From Methylobacterium marchantiae (GTDB lineage: Bacteria; Pseudomonadota; Alphaproteobacteria; Rhizobiales; Beijerinckiaceae), in NCBI RefSeq assembly GCF_022179405.1, contig NZ_BPQT01000005.1:62001-126000 (forward strand): a DNA stretch of 64,000 bases, read 5' to 3'. The position numbers were made by a program, and so were the translations under genes. Under the pieces are notes generated by a model, which worked only from the letters and a program-made list of their open reading frames with translations, ran no database searches and was not told the DNA's origin. Shown here piece after piece: positions 45,396-54,069 of this stretch. Every line of letters begins with the position of its first letter. Position 1 is the stretch's first letter.

Positions 45396-45880
45396 GCACG
45401 CGCCCGCATCCTTCGGCTTACGTGCCCTCCGTGACGATCCGACCGGCGTCGTTGGGCGACCTCGATGCCCTCGTCGCCCTCGAACATGCGGCCTTCGCCG
45501 GCGACAGGGCCGAGCGCCGGGCGATCCGCCACGCCATCGGCTCGCCGTCGATGTCGCTTCTGGTGGCATTGGACGCGGACGATCCCGCCGTGCTCGTGGC
45601 GGCAGCAACCCTCGAGCGCCGGAAAGGGAGCCGCAACGCCCGGCTCTCATCGATCGCGGTCTCTCCCGCACGGAGCGGACAGGGCCTCGGCAGCATCATG
45701 CTCGAAGCCGCGGAAGCCGATTCGAAGAAGCACGGCTGCGAACGGTTACGGTTGGAGGTCAGGGCCGACAACGGCGCCGGAATCCGCCTTTATGACCGCC
45801 ACGGCTACACCCGCTTCGGCATTCTCGAAGATTACTACGAGGATGGGATGGAAGCCTGGCGCTACGAGAAGACGCTGTAA
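45392..45880 (+). CDS. GNAT family N-acetyltransferase (RimI-like fold)
   Basis: This 162-residue acetyltransferase has core VTIRPASLGDLDALVALEHAAF, the acetyl-CoA loop SIAVSPARSGQGLGSIML and the ending LEVRADNGAGIRLYDRHGYT. The end FGILEDYYEDGMEAWRYEKTL resembles peptide/protein N-acetyltransferases. The GTG start overlaps the stop of the glucan gene (GTGA), so it is translated from the same mRNA. Substrate and any link to glucan synthesis are unknown. Alternative starts a few codons downstream are possible. Confidence 0.87.
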   Translation: MSTRPHPSAYVPSVTIRPASLGDLDALVALEHAAFAGDRAERRAIRHAIGSPSMSLLVALDADDPAVLVAAATLERRKGSRNARLSSIAVSPARSGQGLGSIMLEAAEADSKKHGCERLRLEVRADNGAGIRLYDRHGYTRFGILEDYYEDGMEAWRYEKTL

Positions 45881-46064
45881 CCGTCCAAAGGCAAAGAGCG
45901 AGCGCCGGACGCTCAGAGTTCGCTACATCTGCTCCAAAGTTCCCGGGGCGCCGTAAGGCGAACCCGGGATCCAGAGCGACCGCCGCCACCACAAAAGGCG
46001 GCTTGAAGTGCGTAGAGACCGGGCCTCGCTTCACGGCTCCGGCATCATGCTCGGCAGACGGCGT

Positions 46065-46304
46065 TCAGTCGCAGGACTCGCGGGTCACGGTCTTGCGGTC
46101 GCCCTCTTCGTTCTCGCGGGTCACCGATTTCACGCGGCAGCCATCGCGCGTCTCACGGGTCTCGACGGTGCGGGTCTCGGATTCCGGCCGCTCGACGATG
46201 ATGCGCTCGGGCGTCTCACGCTCGATGATCGTGGTCTGGGCCTGGACTGCCGAGGCGCCGAAGAGGGTCAGCAACGCGGCGGTGGTGAGGATCGATTGAC
46301 GCAT
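46065..46304 (-). CDS. small secreted hypothetical protein, charged, two Cys
   Basis: This 79-residue ORF has a signal peptide (MRQSILTTAALLTLFGASAVQAQ, cleavage near residue 21). The mature region is almost entirely charged and repetitive: TTIIERETPERIIVERPESE, then TRTVETRETRDG. It contains two cysteines, one in DGCRVKSV and one near the end, that could form a disulfide. GGAG lies six bases upstream of the ATG, supporting expression. No domain is recognised. It lies downstream of nothing on its strand except the glyS promoter region. Confidence 0.7.
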   Translation of the reverse strand: MRQSILTTAALLTLFGASAVQAQTTIIERETPERIIVERPESETRTVETRETRDGCRVKSVTRENEEGDRKTVTRESCD

Positions 46305-46408
46305 GGAGATCTCCTTCGGAACCATGCGCCCCAACGGCGGGGCGAGCTGGACCGTTCCCGTCATCGATCCTGAATTGCCGAATTCTCCCGTTCGCTCCGC
46401 GTGCAGGG

Positions 46409-48655
46409 CTATCCCTCGATCTTCGAGAAATCCGCGACCTCGCGGGTGGCGGCCCGCAGGGCGTTGAGCAGGGCGAGGCGGTTCTCGCGCAAGGCCGGAT
46501 CGTCCGCATTGACGATGACCTTGTCGAAGAAGGCGTCCACCGGCGCGCGCAGGGTCGAGAGCGCCCGCATGGCCCCCGAAAAATCCTCCGCCGCGACGGC
46601 CGCCGAAGCGGATGCACGCGCGGCCACCAGAGCCTCGGACAGGGCCTGCTCCTCCGGCTCGCCGGAGGCAGCGATCGCCGCACGGTCCGGTTCGGCCTCG
46701 TAGGAACGGCCGTCCTTCTTCTCCTCGATCCGCAGGATGTTGGCCGCGCGCTTGTAGCCCGCGAGCAGGTTTTTCCCGTCGTCGGTCTCCAGGAACTGGC
46801 CCAAGGCCTCGACGCGGCGCACGACCATGAGGAGATCGTCCTGGCCGGGCAGGGCGAAGACGGCGTCGATCAGATCGTGGCGGGCGCCTTGGTCGCGGAG
46901 GTAGACTTTGAGGCGGTCGGCGAAGAAAATTAAAAGGCTCGTGATACTGTCATTTATTCTCGAAAACGCACTAGCACGCGCTACTTCGTCATTAACGTCA
47001 TCATAGACATTTTTCAAAAATCCCGACTTGAAACTTTCAAAGTCGAAATTTTTTAGGGTCGATAAAGCATCTGCCAACGGTGTAAAGAACTTTAATCCCA
47101 TTCGGTGAATCTGTGGAACTGATGCAAGTCGCAGAATACTAATCAGATTAATGCGGCATTCATTCTCAAGAGCTAAGCGTACTACGCCGAGTGCTGCCCG
47201 CCGCAAAGCATAGGGATCCTTGCTTCCAGTAGGCTTCTCTTCAATTGCCCAAAACCCAACGAGCGTATCGAGCTTGTCCGCCAGCGCTACAGCTACGGAA
47301 ACCGGATCAGTCGGCACGCGGTCACTCGGCCCCACCGGCTTGTAATGCTCCTCCACGGCCGCCGCGACGCTCGGGTGCTCGCCCTGAAGTGCAGCGTATT
47401 TGCGTCCCATCAGCCCCTGCAACTCGGGAAACTCACCGACCATCTCGGTGACGAGATCGGCCTTGGCGAGGCGCGCGGCCCGCTCCGCGAGGTCCGGGTC
47501 GGCACCGACGAGCGGCGCCAGTTCTCGTGCCAGCGCCGCGATGCGCTGCACCCGCTCGCCCTGCGTGCCGAGCTTCTCGTGGAAGACGATGCTGTCGAGC
47601 TTCGGCAGGCGGTCTTCGAGCCGGATCGCCTTGTCGGTCTCCCAGAAGAACTTCGCGTCCGAGAGGCGGGCGCGGACCACGCGCTCGTTGCCACCGGTGA
47701 TCGCGATGCCGCCGTCGCTGGCCACGAGGTTCGAGACCAGAATGAAGGCGGGAGCCAGGGTGTCCGAGCCGGACTCGCGCAGCACGAAGCACTTCTGGTT
47801 GGCCCGGATGGTGGCGCGGATCGCCTCGGCCGGGATGTCCAGGAAGCTCGGATCGAAGGTGCCGAGCAGCACCACCGGCCATTCCACGAGGCCGGCGACC
47901 TCGTCGAGGAGGCCTTCGTCCTCCACGAGTTCGAGGCCGCGCGCGAAGGCGAGGTCGCGGGCATCGTGCAGGATGATGTCCTTGCGGCGCTCGGGATCGA
48001 GCACGACGTTGGCGCGCTCGAGCGCCTGGACGTAATCGTCGAAGCGGCGCACCTCGATGGCCTCGGGCGCCAGGAAGCGGTGGCCGTAGGTGGTGGTGCC
48101 GGCCGCGATCCCGTCGACGGAGAAGGGCACTACCTCCGGCGTCTCCGTCTCGGGGCCGAAGGTCGCCACGATGGATTGCAGCGGGCGCACCCAGCGCAGG
48201 GAGCCCGGCTGCGCGGAGGCCGCGCCCCAGCGCATCGATTTCGGCCAGGGGAAACTCTTGATGATGGCGGGCAGAGTCTCGGCCAGCACATCCAGCGTAT
48301 CGCGGCCGGGCCGCTCGATCACGGCGACGTAGAACTCGCCCTTCTTCGGATCGGTGACGATGGTCGCCTGGTCGAGGCTCGCCAGCCCCGCGCTCTTCAG
48401 GAAGCCCTGGACGGCTCCCTCCGGCGCACCGACGCGGGGGCCCTTGCGCTCTTCGCGCACATCCTTGCCGCGGGGCGGCAGGCCGGCCACGTGCAGGGCG
48501 AGACGGCGCGGCGTCGAGAAGGCCTTGGCGCCCTCGTAGAGGAAGCCGCGCTCCACCAGAGCGTCGGTGACGAGCTTCCGCAGGTCCTCGGCCGCACGCC
48601 GCTGCATGCGGGCGGGAATCTCTTCGGAGCGCAGTTCGAGGAGGAGATCAGGCAT
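46409..48655 (-). CDS. glyS: glycyl-tRNA synthetase beta subunit
   Basis: GlyS is the large tRNA-binding subunit of the tetrameric alpha2beta2 glycyl-tRNA synthetase, working with glyQ just upstream. The 748-residue protein starts [20 protein letters not shown]. It has the family segments [17 protein letters not shown] and [11 protein letters not shown], an HD-like domain with [20 protein letters not shown], and a C-terminal anticodon-binding-like domain. It lies 151 bp after glyQ, so it is co-transcribed or close to it. About residues 459-578 are encoded by DNA of much lower G+C than the rest, described separately; the frame is nevertheless intact and family-like. Confidence 0.95.
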   Translation of the reverse strand: MPDLLLELRSEEIPARMQRRAAEDLRKLVTDALVERGFLYEGAKAFSTPRRLALHVAGLPPRGKDVREERKGPRVGAPEGAVQGFLKSAGLASLDQATIVTDPKKGEFYVAVIERPGRDTLDVLAETLPAIIKSFPWPKSMRWGAASAQPGSLRWVRPLQSIVATFGPETETPEVVPFSVDGIAAGTTTYGHRFLAPEAIEVRRFDDYVQALERANVVLDPERRKDIILHDARDLAFARGLELVEDEGLLDEVAGLVEWPVVLLGTFDPSFLDIPAEAIRATIRANQKCFVLRESGSDTLAPAFILVSNLVASDGGIAITGGNERVVRARLSDAKFFWETDKAIRLEDRLPKLDSIVFHEKLGTQGERVQRIAALARELAPLVGADPDLAERAARLAKADLVTEMVGEFPELQGLMGRKYAALQGEHPSVAAAVEEHYKPVGPSDRVPTDPVSVAVALADKLDTLVGFWAIEEKPTGSKDPYALRRAALGVVRLALENECRINLISILRLASVPQIHRMGLKFFTPLADALSTLKNFDFESFKSGFLKNVYDDVNDEVARASAFSRINDSITSLLIFFADRLKVYLRDQGARHDLIDAVFALPGQDDLLMVVRRVEALGQFLETDDGKNLLAGYKRAANILRIEEKKDGRSYEAEPDRAAIAASGEPEEQALSEALVAARASASAAVAAEDFSGAMRALSTLRAPVDAFFDKVIVNADDPALRENRLALLNALRAATREVADFSKIEG
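46921..47280. other. low-GC patch inside glyS
   Basis: Counting bases, 46921-47160 is about 39% G+C and the full 360 bp about 44%, against 68% in the next 60 bp (47281-47340). The left edge is abrupt (GAAGAAAATTAAAAGG at about 46922). Codons here are A/T-ending, unlike the rest of glyS, but the reading frame is unbroken. Confidence 0.85.
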
Positions 48656-48806
48656 GGGGTCAGGTAGCGTCCGAAATGATGTTCAGGATATCGTCAGTGC
48701 AAATGTCGCGACCGCCGATCACCGTGTGAAGCGATGAGAATGACCGGGCATTTGATGCAAGCGATGCCGGGCGCCGGAAGGCGCGCGAGGGTAGCAGCGC
48801 TTCCGC

Positions 48807-49772
48807 TCAACTCGCGCCGCCGCCCTCCGTCTTCAGCCACGCCGCGCCGCAGGCCTTCGCCAGTTCCCGCACCCGCAGGATGTAGCTCTGGCGCTCGGTC
48901 ACCGAGATGACGCCGCGGGCGTCGAGCAGATTGAAGACGTGACTCGCCTTGATGCACTGGTCGTAGGCCGGCTGGGCCATCCTGTGCCGCCCCGATTCAC
49001 CTTCGGGCGCGCCGGCGTCGAGATAGGTGCGGCAGGCCTTCTCCGCGTCGGTGAACTGGCGAAAGAGCATCGCCGTATCGGCGGCCTCGAAATTATGGCG
49101 CGAATATTCCTGCTCGGCCTGGAGGAAGACGTCGCCGTAAGTGACCTTGTCGGCACCGATACCGCCGTTGAAGTTCAGGTCGTAGACGTTCTCGACGCCC
49201 TGCACGTACATGGCGAGGCGCTCGAGACCGTAGGTGAGTTCGCCGGCCACCGGCGCGCATTCGAAGCCAGCGACCTGCTGGAAATAGGTGAACTGGCTCA
49301 CTTCCATGCCGTCGCACCAGCATTCCCAGCCCAGGCCCCAGGCGCCCAGCGTCGGGCTCTCCCAATCGTCCTCGACGAAGCGGATGTCGTGGAGCTTGAG
49401 ATCGACGCCGATGGCGTCGAGGGAAGCGAGGTAGAGTTCCTGCAGGTTCGGCGGGTTCGGCTTCAGGATCACCTGGAACTGATAATAATGCTGAAGCCGG
49501 TTCGGGTTCTCGCCATAGCGCCCGTCCTTCGGCCGCCGCGAAGGTTGGACATAGGCCGCCTTCCACGGCTTCGGCCCCAGCGCACGCAGGGTCGTCGCCG
49601 GATGGAACGTGCCGGCACCCACCTCCATGTCGTAGGGCTGGAGGATCACGCAGCCCTGAGCGGCCCAGAAGTTCTGCAGCGTCAGGATCAGGCCCTGGAA
49701 CGAGGTTTTCGGCGCGAGATCGACAGCGCTCGGCGAGGCTCGATCGCTTGGCAAGGCGTGTGCGCTCGACAT
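48807..49772 (-). CDS. glyQ: glycyl-tRNA synthetase alpha subunit
   Basis: GlyQ is the class II catalytic subunit that activates glycine and, with GlyS, charges tRNA-Gly. The 321-residue protein contains [40 protein letters not shown] (family hallmark), [40 protein letters not shown] and [13 protein letters not shown]. The ATG at 49772 has GGAAG seven bases upstream; the 42-residue extension to 49898 is not family-like. It is upstream of glyS on the same strand. Confidence 0.96.
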   Translation of the reverse strand: MSSAHALPSDRASPSAVDLAPKTSFQGLILTLQNFWAAQGCVILQPYDMEVGAGTFHPATTLRALGPKPWKAAYVQPSRRPKDGRYGENPNRLQHYYQFQVILKPNPPNLQELYLASLDAIGVDLKLHDIRFVEDDWESPTLGAWGLGWECWCDGMEVSQFTYFQQVAGFECAPVAGELTYGLERLAMYVQGVENVYDLNFNGGIGADKVTYGDVFLQAEQEYSRHNFEAADTAMLFRQFTDAEKACRTYLDAGAPEGESGRHRMAQPAYDQCIKASHVFNLLDARGVISVTERQSYILRVRELAKACGAAWLKTEGGGAS

Positions 49773-50003
49773 GGGGAAACTTCCGGTCCGCAGGAAAGGG
49801 CGGCAGCGTTTAAGAGGCGGGCCTGCGGTGTCAAGCCAAGGCGCCGAAGCCAAGGCGCCAACGGAGTGGGAGTGCGCAGCGGCACACATTTCCGCCACGA
49901 TTGGATTTATCGCCGGAACTGTCCCGCTTGCTGCAAGTTCTTAGCACAAATCAAGGGATCAGCCGGATCGGAAACGACCGGCGAACATTGCGGACATCGG
50001 ACC

Positions 50004-50258
50004 ATGCGCAAGTCGATCACTGTCTTCGCCGCACTTTTCGCAGCATCGCTCGCAGCGACCCCGTTCGTCGTCGGTGCCTCGAACGCCCTGGCGACCACCG
50101 ACAAGAGCGACATCGTCGCGATGCCCGCCATTGTGACGCCGATCGAAGTGGCCGCCGTGCCGGCCCCCGTCGTCGCCGAAACCTGCACCCGCAAGGTGCG
50201 CGTGGTCTATTCGGGCTACGGCGCTCCGGCCCCGGCCTGCACGATCGCGACCCGCTGA
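50004..50258 (+). CDS. small secreted hypothetical protein with two Cys near the C-terminus
   Basis: This 84-residue ORF has a signal peptide (MRKSITVFAALFAASLAATP..., cleavage around residue 25-30). An Ala/Val/Pro-rich linker follows. The C-terminal block has two cysteines 20 residues apart (VAETCTRKVRVVYSGYG, then APACTIATR), which could make one disulfide. No known domain. The upstream 231 bp separate it from the divergent glyQ gene, so it has its own promoter. It ends 4 bp before the convergent S49 protease gene. Confidence 0.7.
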   Translation: MRKSITVFAALFAASLAATPFVVGASNALATTDKSDIVAMPAIVTPIEVAAVPAPVVAETCTRKVRVVYSGYGAPAPACTIATR

Positions 50259-50262
50259 GGCA

Positions 50263-51141
50263 TCACAGCCCGTAGCGGGCCCAGGCGGCCCGCTCCTCGA
50301 CCGCGGCAAGGGCTTCGCCGGCAAGGGATTCGCCGGCAAGACCGGCCATCGTCGAGCCCGGAACCGCCCTGCGCAGGAGACGGGCGACGAAAGAGCCCTG
50401 CTTCTCCGCCACCACCTTCAACACCACGTCCTCGCCGAAGCGGGCCCGCAGCGTCGCGCGCGCATCTCCCAAGGCATCGACGAGCCCGAGGGGAAGCGCC
50501 TGGCGCCCGGTCCAGACCGCACCGGTGAACAGGTTCTCGCTGCCGGCCCTGACGGCAGGCCTCCGCTCGTTCACGAGCGATGTGAAGAGGTCCTGCACGT
50601 CGGCCTGGATCGCCTTCAGCCGGACGATGTCCTCCGCGTTCTCCGGCCGGAACGGGTCAAGCATCGCCTTGGCCTCGCCCTGGGTATGGACACGACGCTC
50701 GATGCCGATCCGCTCGATCAGCTTGTCGAAGCCGAACCCCGCCGAGACCACTCCGATCGATCCGATCAGCGAGGTCGGATCGGCGATGATCTCGTCGGCC
50801 GCACAGGCGATCATGTAGCCGCCGGACGCCGCGACATCCTCGACGAAGGCGTAGACGGGCAGTTTCTTCTCCACGGCCAGTGCGCGGATGCGTCGGTGAA
50901 TGAGGTGAGACTGCGCCGGAGATCCTCCCGGCGAGTTGATCACCAGCGCCACCGCCGACGCCCCGGTCATCCCGAAGCCGCTCTCCAGGCTCGACGCCAC
51001 CGTCGCCATGGACAGGCCCGACCGCAACGGCGACACGGCGCCGATCACGCCGCTGAGGCGGATGACCGCGACGATCGGTTTTTGCACGCGCCACGCTTTG
51101 GGAAGGATCGGATGAAGGAAGCGCGGAAAGGCGAACGGCAT
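50263..51141 (-). CDS. S49-family signal-peptide-peptidase-like serine protease (SppA/SohB type)
   Basis: This 292-residue S49 protease has the nucleophile Ser106 in DVAASGGYMIACAADEI and the general-base Lys158 in TQGEAKAMLDPFRPEN, with the 52-residue spacing known for Bacillus SppA. VINSPGGSPAQSHLIHRRI supplies the oxyanion-hole glycines. The N-terminus (MPFAFPRFLHPILPKAW) has no convincing TM helix, so membrane association is uncertain. Such enzymes degrade cleaved signal peptides or membrane-protein fragments. It stands alone with convergent and divergent small secreted genes. Confidence 0.9.
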   Translation of the reverse strand: MPFAFPRFLHPILPKAWRVQKPIVAVIRLSGVIGAVSPLRSGLSMATVASSLESGFGMTGASAVALVINSPGGSPAQSHLIHRRIRALAVEKKLPVYAFVEDVAASGGYMIACAADEIIADPTSLIGSIGVVSAGFGFDKLIERIGIERRVHTQGEAKAMLDPFRPENAEDIVRLKAIQADVQDLFTSLVNERRPAVRAGSENLFTGAVWTGRQALPLGLVDALGDARATLRARFGEDVVLKVVAEKQGSFVARLLRRAVPGSTMAGLAGESLAGEALAAVEERAAWARYGL

Positions 51142-51345
51142 CGATTTCGTCTCGCTTGCGAGGAACAGCTTATCGGTTTGGGGAGGATGCGGTGATCGTC
51201 CGATACCGACGCGGCCATCACGAAATGGCGACGACCGAACTGTTTTACAGGCTTCGCCGTTGCACTCGGCCGACGTCGCATCACGGTGCCGCAGCCCTGC
51301 ACGTGCCGAAGCGACCTCCGCACCGGAGAGAGGAGACAGGCCATC

Positions 51346-51705
51346 ATGCGTATCGTGACGTGGATGATCGTTCTGATCGGGGTGCTGGGAGGGGCCTATG
51401 GGTCCTTGTCCCAGGCGCGCGCCGCGCCACTACCCGTTTCAGCGATTGAAGGTTCGACCGGAACGCCTCTGGTGGAGCAGGCCCATTGGCGCCGGCACTA
51501 CTGGCATCGCCGCCATTACTGGCACCGCAGGCATTACGGTTATCGTCGACACTACTGGCGGCCGCGCTTCTACCGCCCGGCCTACGGCTATCATCGCCCT
51601 GCCTATGGCTGGCGCCGCCCCTACTGGCACCGCCGCCACCATTGGCACCGCCATCACTGGCACCGGAGGCATTGGCACCGCCACCATTGGCGCCGCTTCT
51701 ACTAG
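51346..51705 (+). CDS. secreted His/Arg/Trp/Tyr-rich repetitive protein
   Basis: This 119-residue protein has a signal peptide (MRIVTWMIVLIGVLGGAYGS, cleaved before about residue 28). The mature end (residues 47-119) is built of degenerate YWHRRHY and HHWHRRH repeats. The repeats are not a coding artefact, since the tract runs through Shine-Dalgarno (AGGAGACAGG) to stop. His-rich periplasmic proteins often bind Ni, Cu, Zn or haem-like ligands, but no metal gene is adjacent. It is divergent from the S49 protease and convergent with the tRNA methyltransferase gene. Function unknown. Confidence 0.78.
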   Translation: MRIVTWMIVLIGVLGGAYGSLSQARAAPLPVSAIEGSTGTPLVEQAHWRRHYWHRRHYWHRRHYGYRRHYWRPRFYRPAYGYHRPAYGWRRPYWHRRHHWHRHHWHRRHWHRHHWRRFY

Positions 51706-51769
51706 GCCATCGATCGCGGCATCGACGAACCTCGCGGCGGGAGCACCCGTTTCCGCCGCGAACCGACGC

Positions 51770-52546
51770 TCACGACCAGGGCATGCCGCGATGAAGGGCG
51801 TCAGCCTCGGGCGTCATCGCTCCGTCGTCACCATGAAGGATAAGGGGCGGCTTGAGCGAGAACGGTGCGCGGCTTCCCTTGATGGCCGTCACCAGCACCC
51901 GGATCGCGGGCTGCGCGGCCCGTGCCTGAACCGGCCTCACCGTAATGCCGCCGAAGCGCCTGTGCATGGCGGCAAGACAATCGGGCAGAGCGTCAGCGCG
52001 ATGGATCAGGCCGAGCGGTGCGCCCGGCTTCAGGATGTCGAGGCAGGCTTTCACCCATGATTCGAGGTCGTCCCCCGCGAAAGTATGGGCCGAGGCTTTT
52101 CCCGCGATGGGGGAGGGCCGGTGGCGTCCGGCCTCGAAGTACGGGGGATTGGTGAGGACGAGGTCGGCCATGTTCGGCCGGAGACCCGCCGCCCTCCGGC
52201 TCTCCGGGGACAGAACATCGGCCGCGATCATGCCGACACGGCTGGACAAGCCATTCTCCTGGATATTCCTGACAGCGAGATCGACGAGGTCGGCATCCCG
52301 CTCCACGAGAATGACCTTCGCGGTCGGCTCATAGGAGGCCGCCGCGAGCCCCACCGCGCCGGTGGCAGCGCCGATATCGACGATCACGGCGTCGGGCCCC
52401 GGTGTCAGGAGACGGCTCAGAAGCGCCGCGTCCGTTCCCGCGCGATGTGCCCCTCTCGGGGGCTGATAGAGGCTCAGGGTTCCTCCGAGCCAGAGGTCGG
52501 GGCTCGCATCCCCGGAATTCGCGTTGTCGGCGCCGAGTTCAGGCAT
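51770..52546 (-). CDS. tRNA1(Val) adenine-N6 methyltransferase-like protein (TrmN6 family)
   Basis: This 258-residue Rossmann methyltransferase has SAM motif VIVDIGAATGAVGLAAASYE, an acidic loop ILVERDADLVDLAV and the amino-methylating motif LVLTNPPYFEAG. The start of the domain (LWLGGTLSLYQPPRGAHRAGTDAALL, split here for brevity) matches the YfiC/TrmN6 pattern of small N6-adenine methylases. The start is ATG at 52546, overlapping the DUF2007 stop by eight bases. The target is predicted, not proven; a protein-glutamine target is less likely. Confidence 0.85.
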   Translation of the reverse strand: MPELGADNANSGDASPDLWLGGTLSLYQPPRGAHRAGTDAALLSRLLTPGPDAVIVDIGAATGAVGLAAASYEPTAKVILVERDADLVDLAVRNIQENGLSSRVGMIAADVLSPESRRAAGLRPNMADLVLTNPPYFEAGRHRPSPIAGKASAHTFAGDDLESWVKACLDILKPGAPLGLIHRADALPDCLAAMHRRFGGITVRPVQARAAQPAIRVLVTAIKGSRAPFSLKPPLILHGDDGAMTPEADALHRGMPWS

Positions 52547-52763
52547 CGCGCAATTCGTGCGCGAGACCGGCATCCTCGAGCAGGCGCCTCGCCTCGGACG
52601 CATGGTCGTCGGGAACGAGAAGGCGGCGAGCAAACGCGCCGATCGAACCTTCGAGCAGGCTCATATGGTTGTCGGCGACGAAGACCGGGATGTCGGCCCC
52701 TTGAAGCAGCGACTCGGCGAAACCCATGAGGACGATGTCGTTGCTTCGGATCAGCTCTGTCAT
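52539..52763 (-). CDS. DUF2007-type small protein
   Basis: This 74-residue protein (MTELIRSNDIVLMGFAESLL, then GADIPVFVADNHMS and LLVPDDHASEARRLLEDAG) has the compact alpha/beta DUF2007 pattern, sometimes called putative signal-transducing protein, of unknown biochemical function. It is co-transcribed with the TrmN6-like gene (8-base overlap) and is divergent from ispB, which has the same order in other Rhizobiales as far as I recall. The open frame upstream to 53123 overlaps ispB and is rejected. Confidence 0.85.
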   Translation of the reverse strand: MTELIRSNDIVLMGFAESLLQGADIPVFVADNHMSLLEGSIGAFARRLLVPDDHASEARRLLEDAGLAHELRDA

Positions 52764-52968
52764 GCGTCCACTGGCCTCATCGGCAGCCCAACGCCACCGC
52801 CCTTTGTATACAGGGAGAAGCGCGGGATGTTGCAGCGCCTCGGCGCGCATGCGAAGGGGTGGCCGCATGGACGTTGGTGGCGGGGGATGACCCGGCCGAG
52901 CGGATCGGCCCGACAGGCGGATTCGCCGCCGGGATCTGCCAGGTGTGAAAGCTCGGGAGGCATCGAGT

Positions 52969-53991
52969 TTGGGTGTCGTCGTTTCCTTCGATGAGGGCCG
53001 CTCCGATCCGGAGTCGAGCCTGAACGATCTTGTGGCTCTGGTGGCGAAGGGCATGGAGCGCGTGAACGCGACCATCCTGTCGCGGACCGGGTCCGATGTC
53101 GCGATGATTCCGGAGGTGGCCAATCACCTCATCGCGTCCGGGGGCAAGCGTCTGCGCCCCATCCTCACCCTCGCCACGGCCGATCTCTGCGGCTACGCGG
53201 CCGGGGACGGCGCGGTGAAGCTCGCTGCCAGCGTCGAGTTCATGCACACGGCGACCCTTCTCCATGACGACGTCGTGGATGAGAGCGACATGCGCCGGGG
53301 CCGCGTGGCGGCACGGATCAAGTGGGGCAACGAGGCGAGCGTGCTCGTCGGCGACTTTCTCCTGGGCCAGGCCTTCCGGATGATGGTCGAGGTGGGCTCG
53401 CTGCGTGCCCTGGATATCCTCTCGGCGGCGGCCACCGTCATCGCCGAGGGCGAGGTGATGCAGCTCACCGCCGCCAAGAATACGGAGACCTCGGAAGACG
53501 AGTATCTCGCCGTCATTCGAGCCAAGACCGCCGAGCTTTTCGCCGCTGCCTGCGAAGTCGGTCCGGTCCTGGCCGAGCGACCGAGGGCGGAGCAGGCGGC
53601 CTGCCGCTCCTACGGCATGAATCTCGGCATCGCCTTCCAGCTCATCGACGACGTCCTCGATTACGGCGGCACCAGCGCCTCCATGGGCAAGAACGTCGGC
53701 GACGATTTCCGTGAAGGCAAGATCACCCTGCCGATCGTGCTCGCGTTCCGGCGCGGGACCGAGGAGGAGCGGACGTTCTGGCGCCGCACGCTGCAGGACG
53801 GAGATGTGGGGAAGGCCGATCTCGATACGGCTTTGGCGATCCTGCGCAAGCATCGGGCGCTGGAGGACACGATCGATCGGGCGCGTCATTACGGTGCCAT
53901 CGCCCGCGATGCCCTGGCGCTGTTCCCGAACGGCCCGATGAAGTCGGCCCTGCTGCAGGTGGTCGATTTCTGCATCGCCCGGGCTCACTGA
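52969..53991 (+). CDS. ispB: polyprenyl (octaprenyl/decaprenyl) diphosphate synthase
   Basis: This 340-residue long-chain prenyl synthase extends farnesyl diphosphate with isopentenyl diphosphate to make the ubiquinone side chain. The two Asp-rich substrate motifs are LLHDDVVDESD and LIDDVLDYGG; ASGGKRLRPILTLA and GEVMQLTAAKN are also family-typical. I prefer the TTG at 52969, with GGGAGG eight bases upstream, to the GTG at 52945. Chain length (C45-C50) cannot be set exactly. ispE, in the same isoprenoid route, is 1.9 kb downstream on the other strand. Confidence 0.93.
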   Translation: MGVVVSFDEGRSDPESSLNDLVALVAKGMERVNATILSRTGSDVAMIPEVANHLIASGGKRLRPILTLATADLCGYAAGDGAVKLAASVEFMHTATLLHDDVVDESDMRRGRVAARIKWGNEASVLVGDFLLGQAFRMMVEVGSLRALDILSAAATVIAEGEVMQLTAAKNTETSEDEYLAVIRAKTAELFAAACEVGPVLAERPRAEQAACRSYGMNLGIAFQLIDDVLDYGGTSASMGKNVGDDFREGKITLPIVLAFRRGTEEERTFWRRTLQDGDVGKADLDTALAILRKHRALEDTIDRARHYGAIARDALALFPNGPMKSALLQVVDFCIARAH

Positions 53992-54069
53992 AGTCCGCTC
54001 GGTTCGGCTTCGTCCACGACGAAGCCGAACCGACTAGAATCCTGTGTCCAGACGAGATCGGGAGACCGA

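Noticed and set aside
46409-46420. Possible truncation of GlyS at its C-terminus
   Set aside because: 748 residues is within the usual range and the C-terminal helical anticodon-binding-like region is present.
46921-47280. Low-GC patch considered as inserted mobile element or frameshift
   Set aside because: The reading frame is unbroken, GlyS family sequence continues through it, and no terminal repeats or transposase are present.
47345-48667. Plus-strand ORF of 440 codons opposite glyS
   Set aside because: Antisense shadow of a high-GC gene: no domain and low-complexity His/Asp/Glu/Arg-rich composition, while glyS itself matches its family throughout.
51480-51700. Tandem short repeats that might be a CRISPR-like array
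   Set aside because: The repeats are 6-18 bases without uniform spacers and lie inside a reading frame coding for WHRRHY-type repeats; no cas genes are near.
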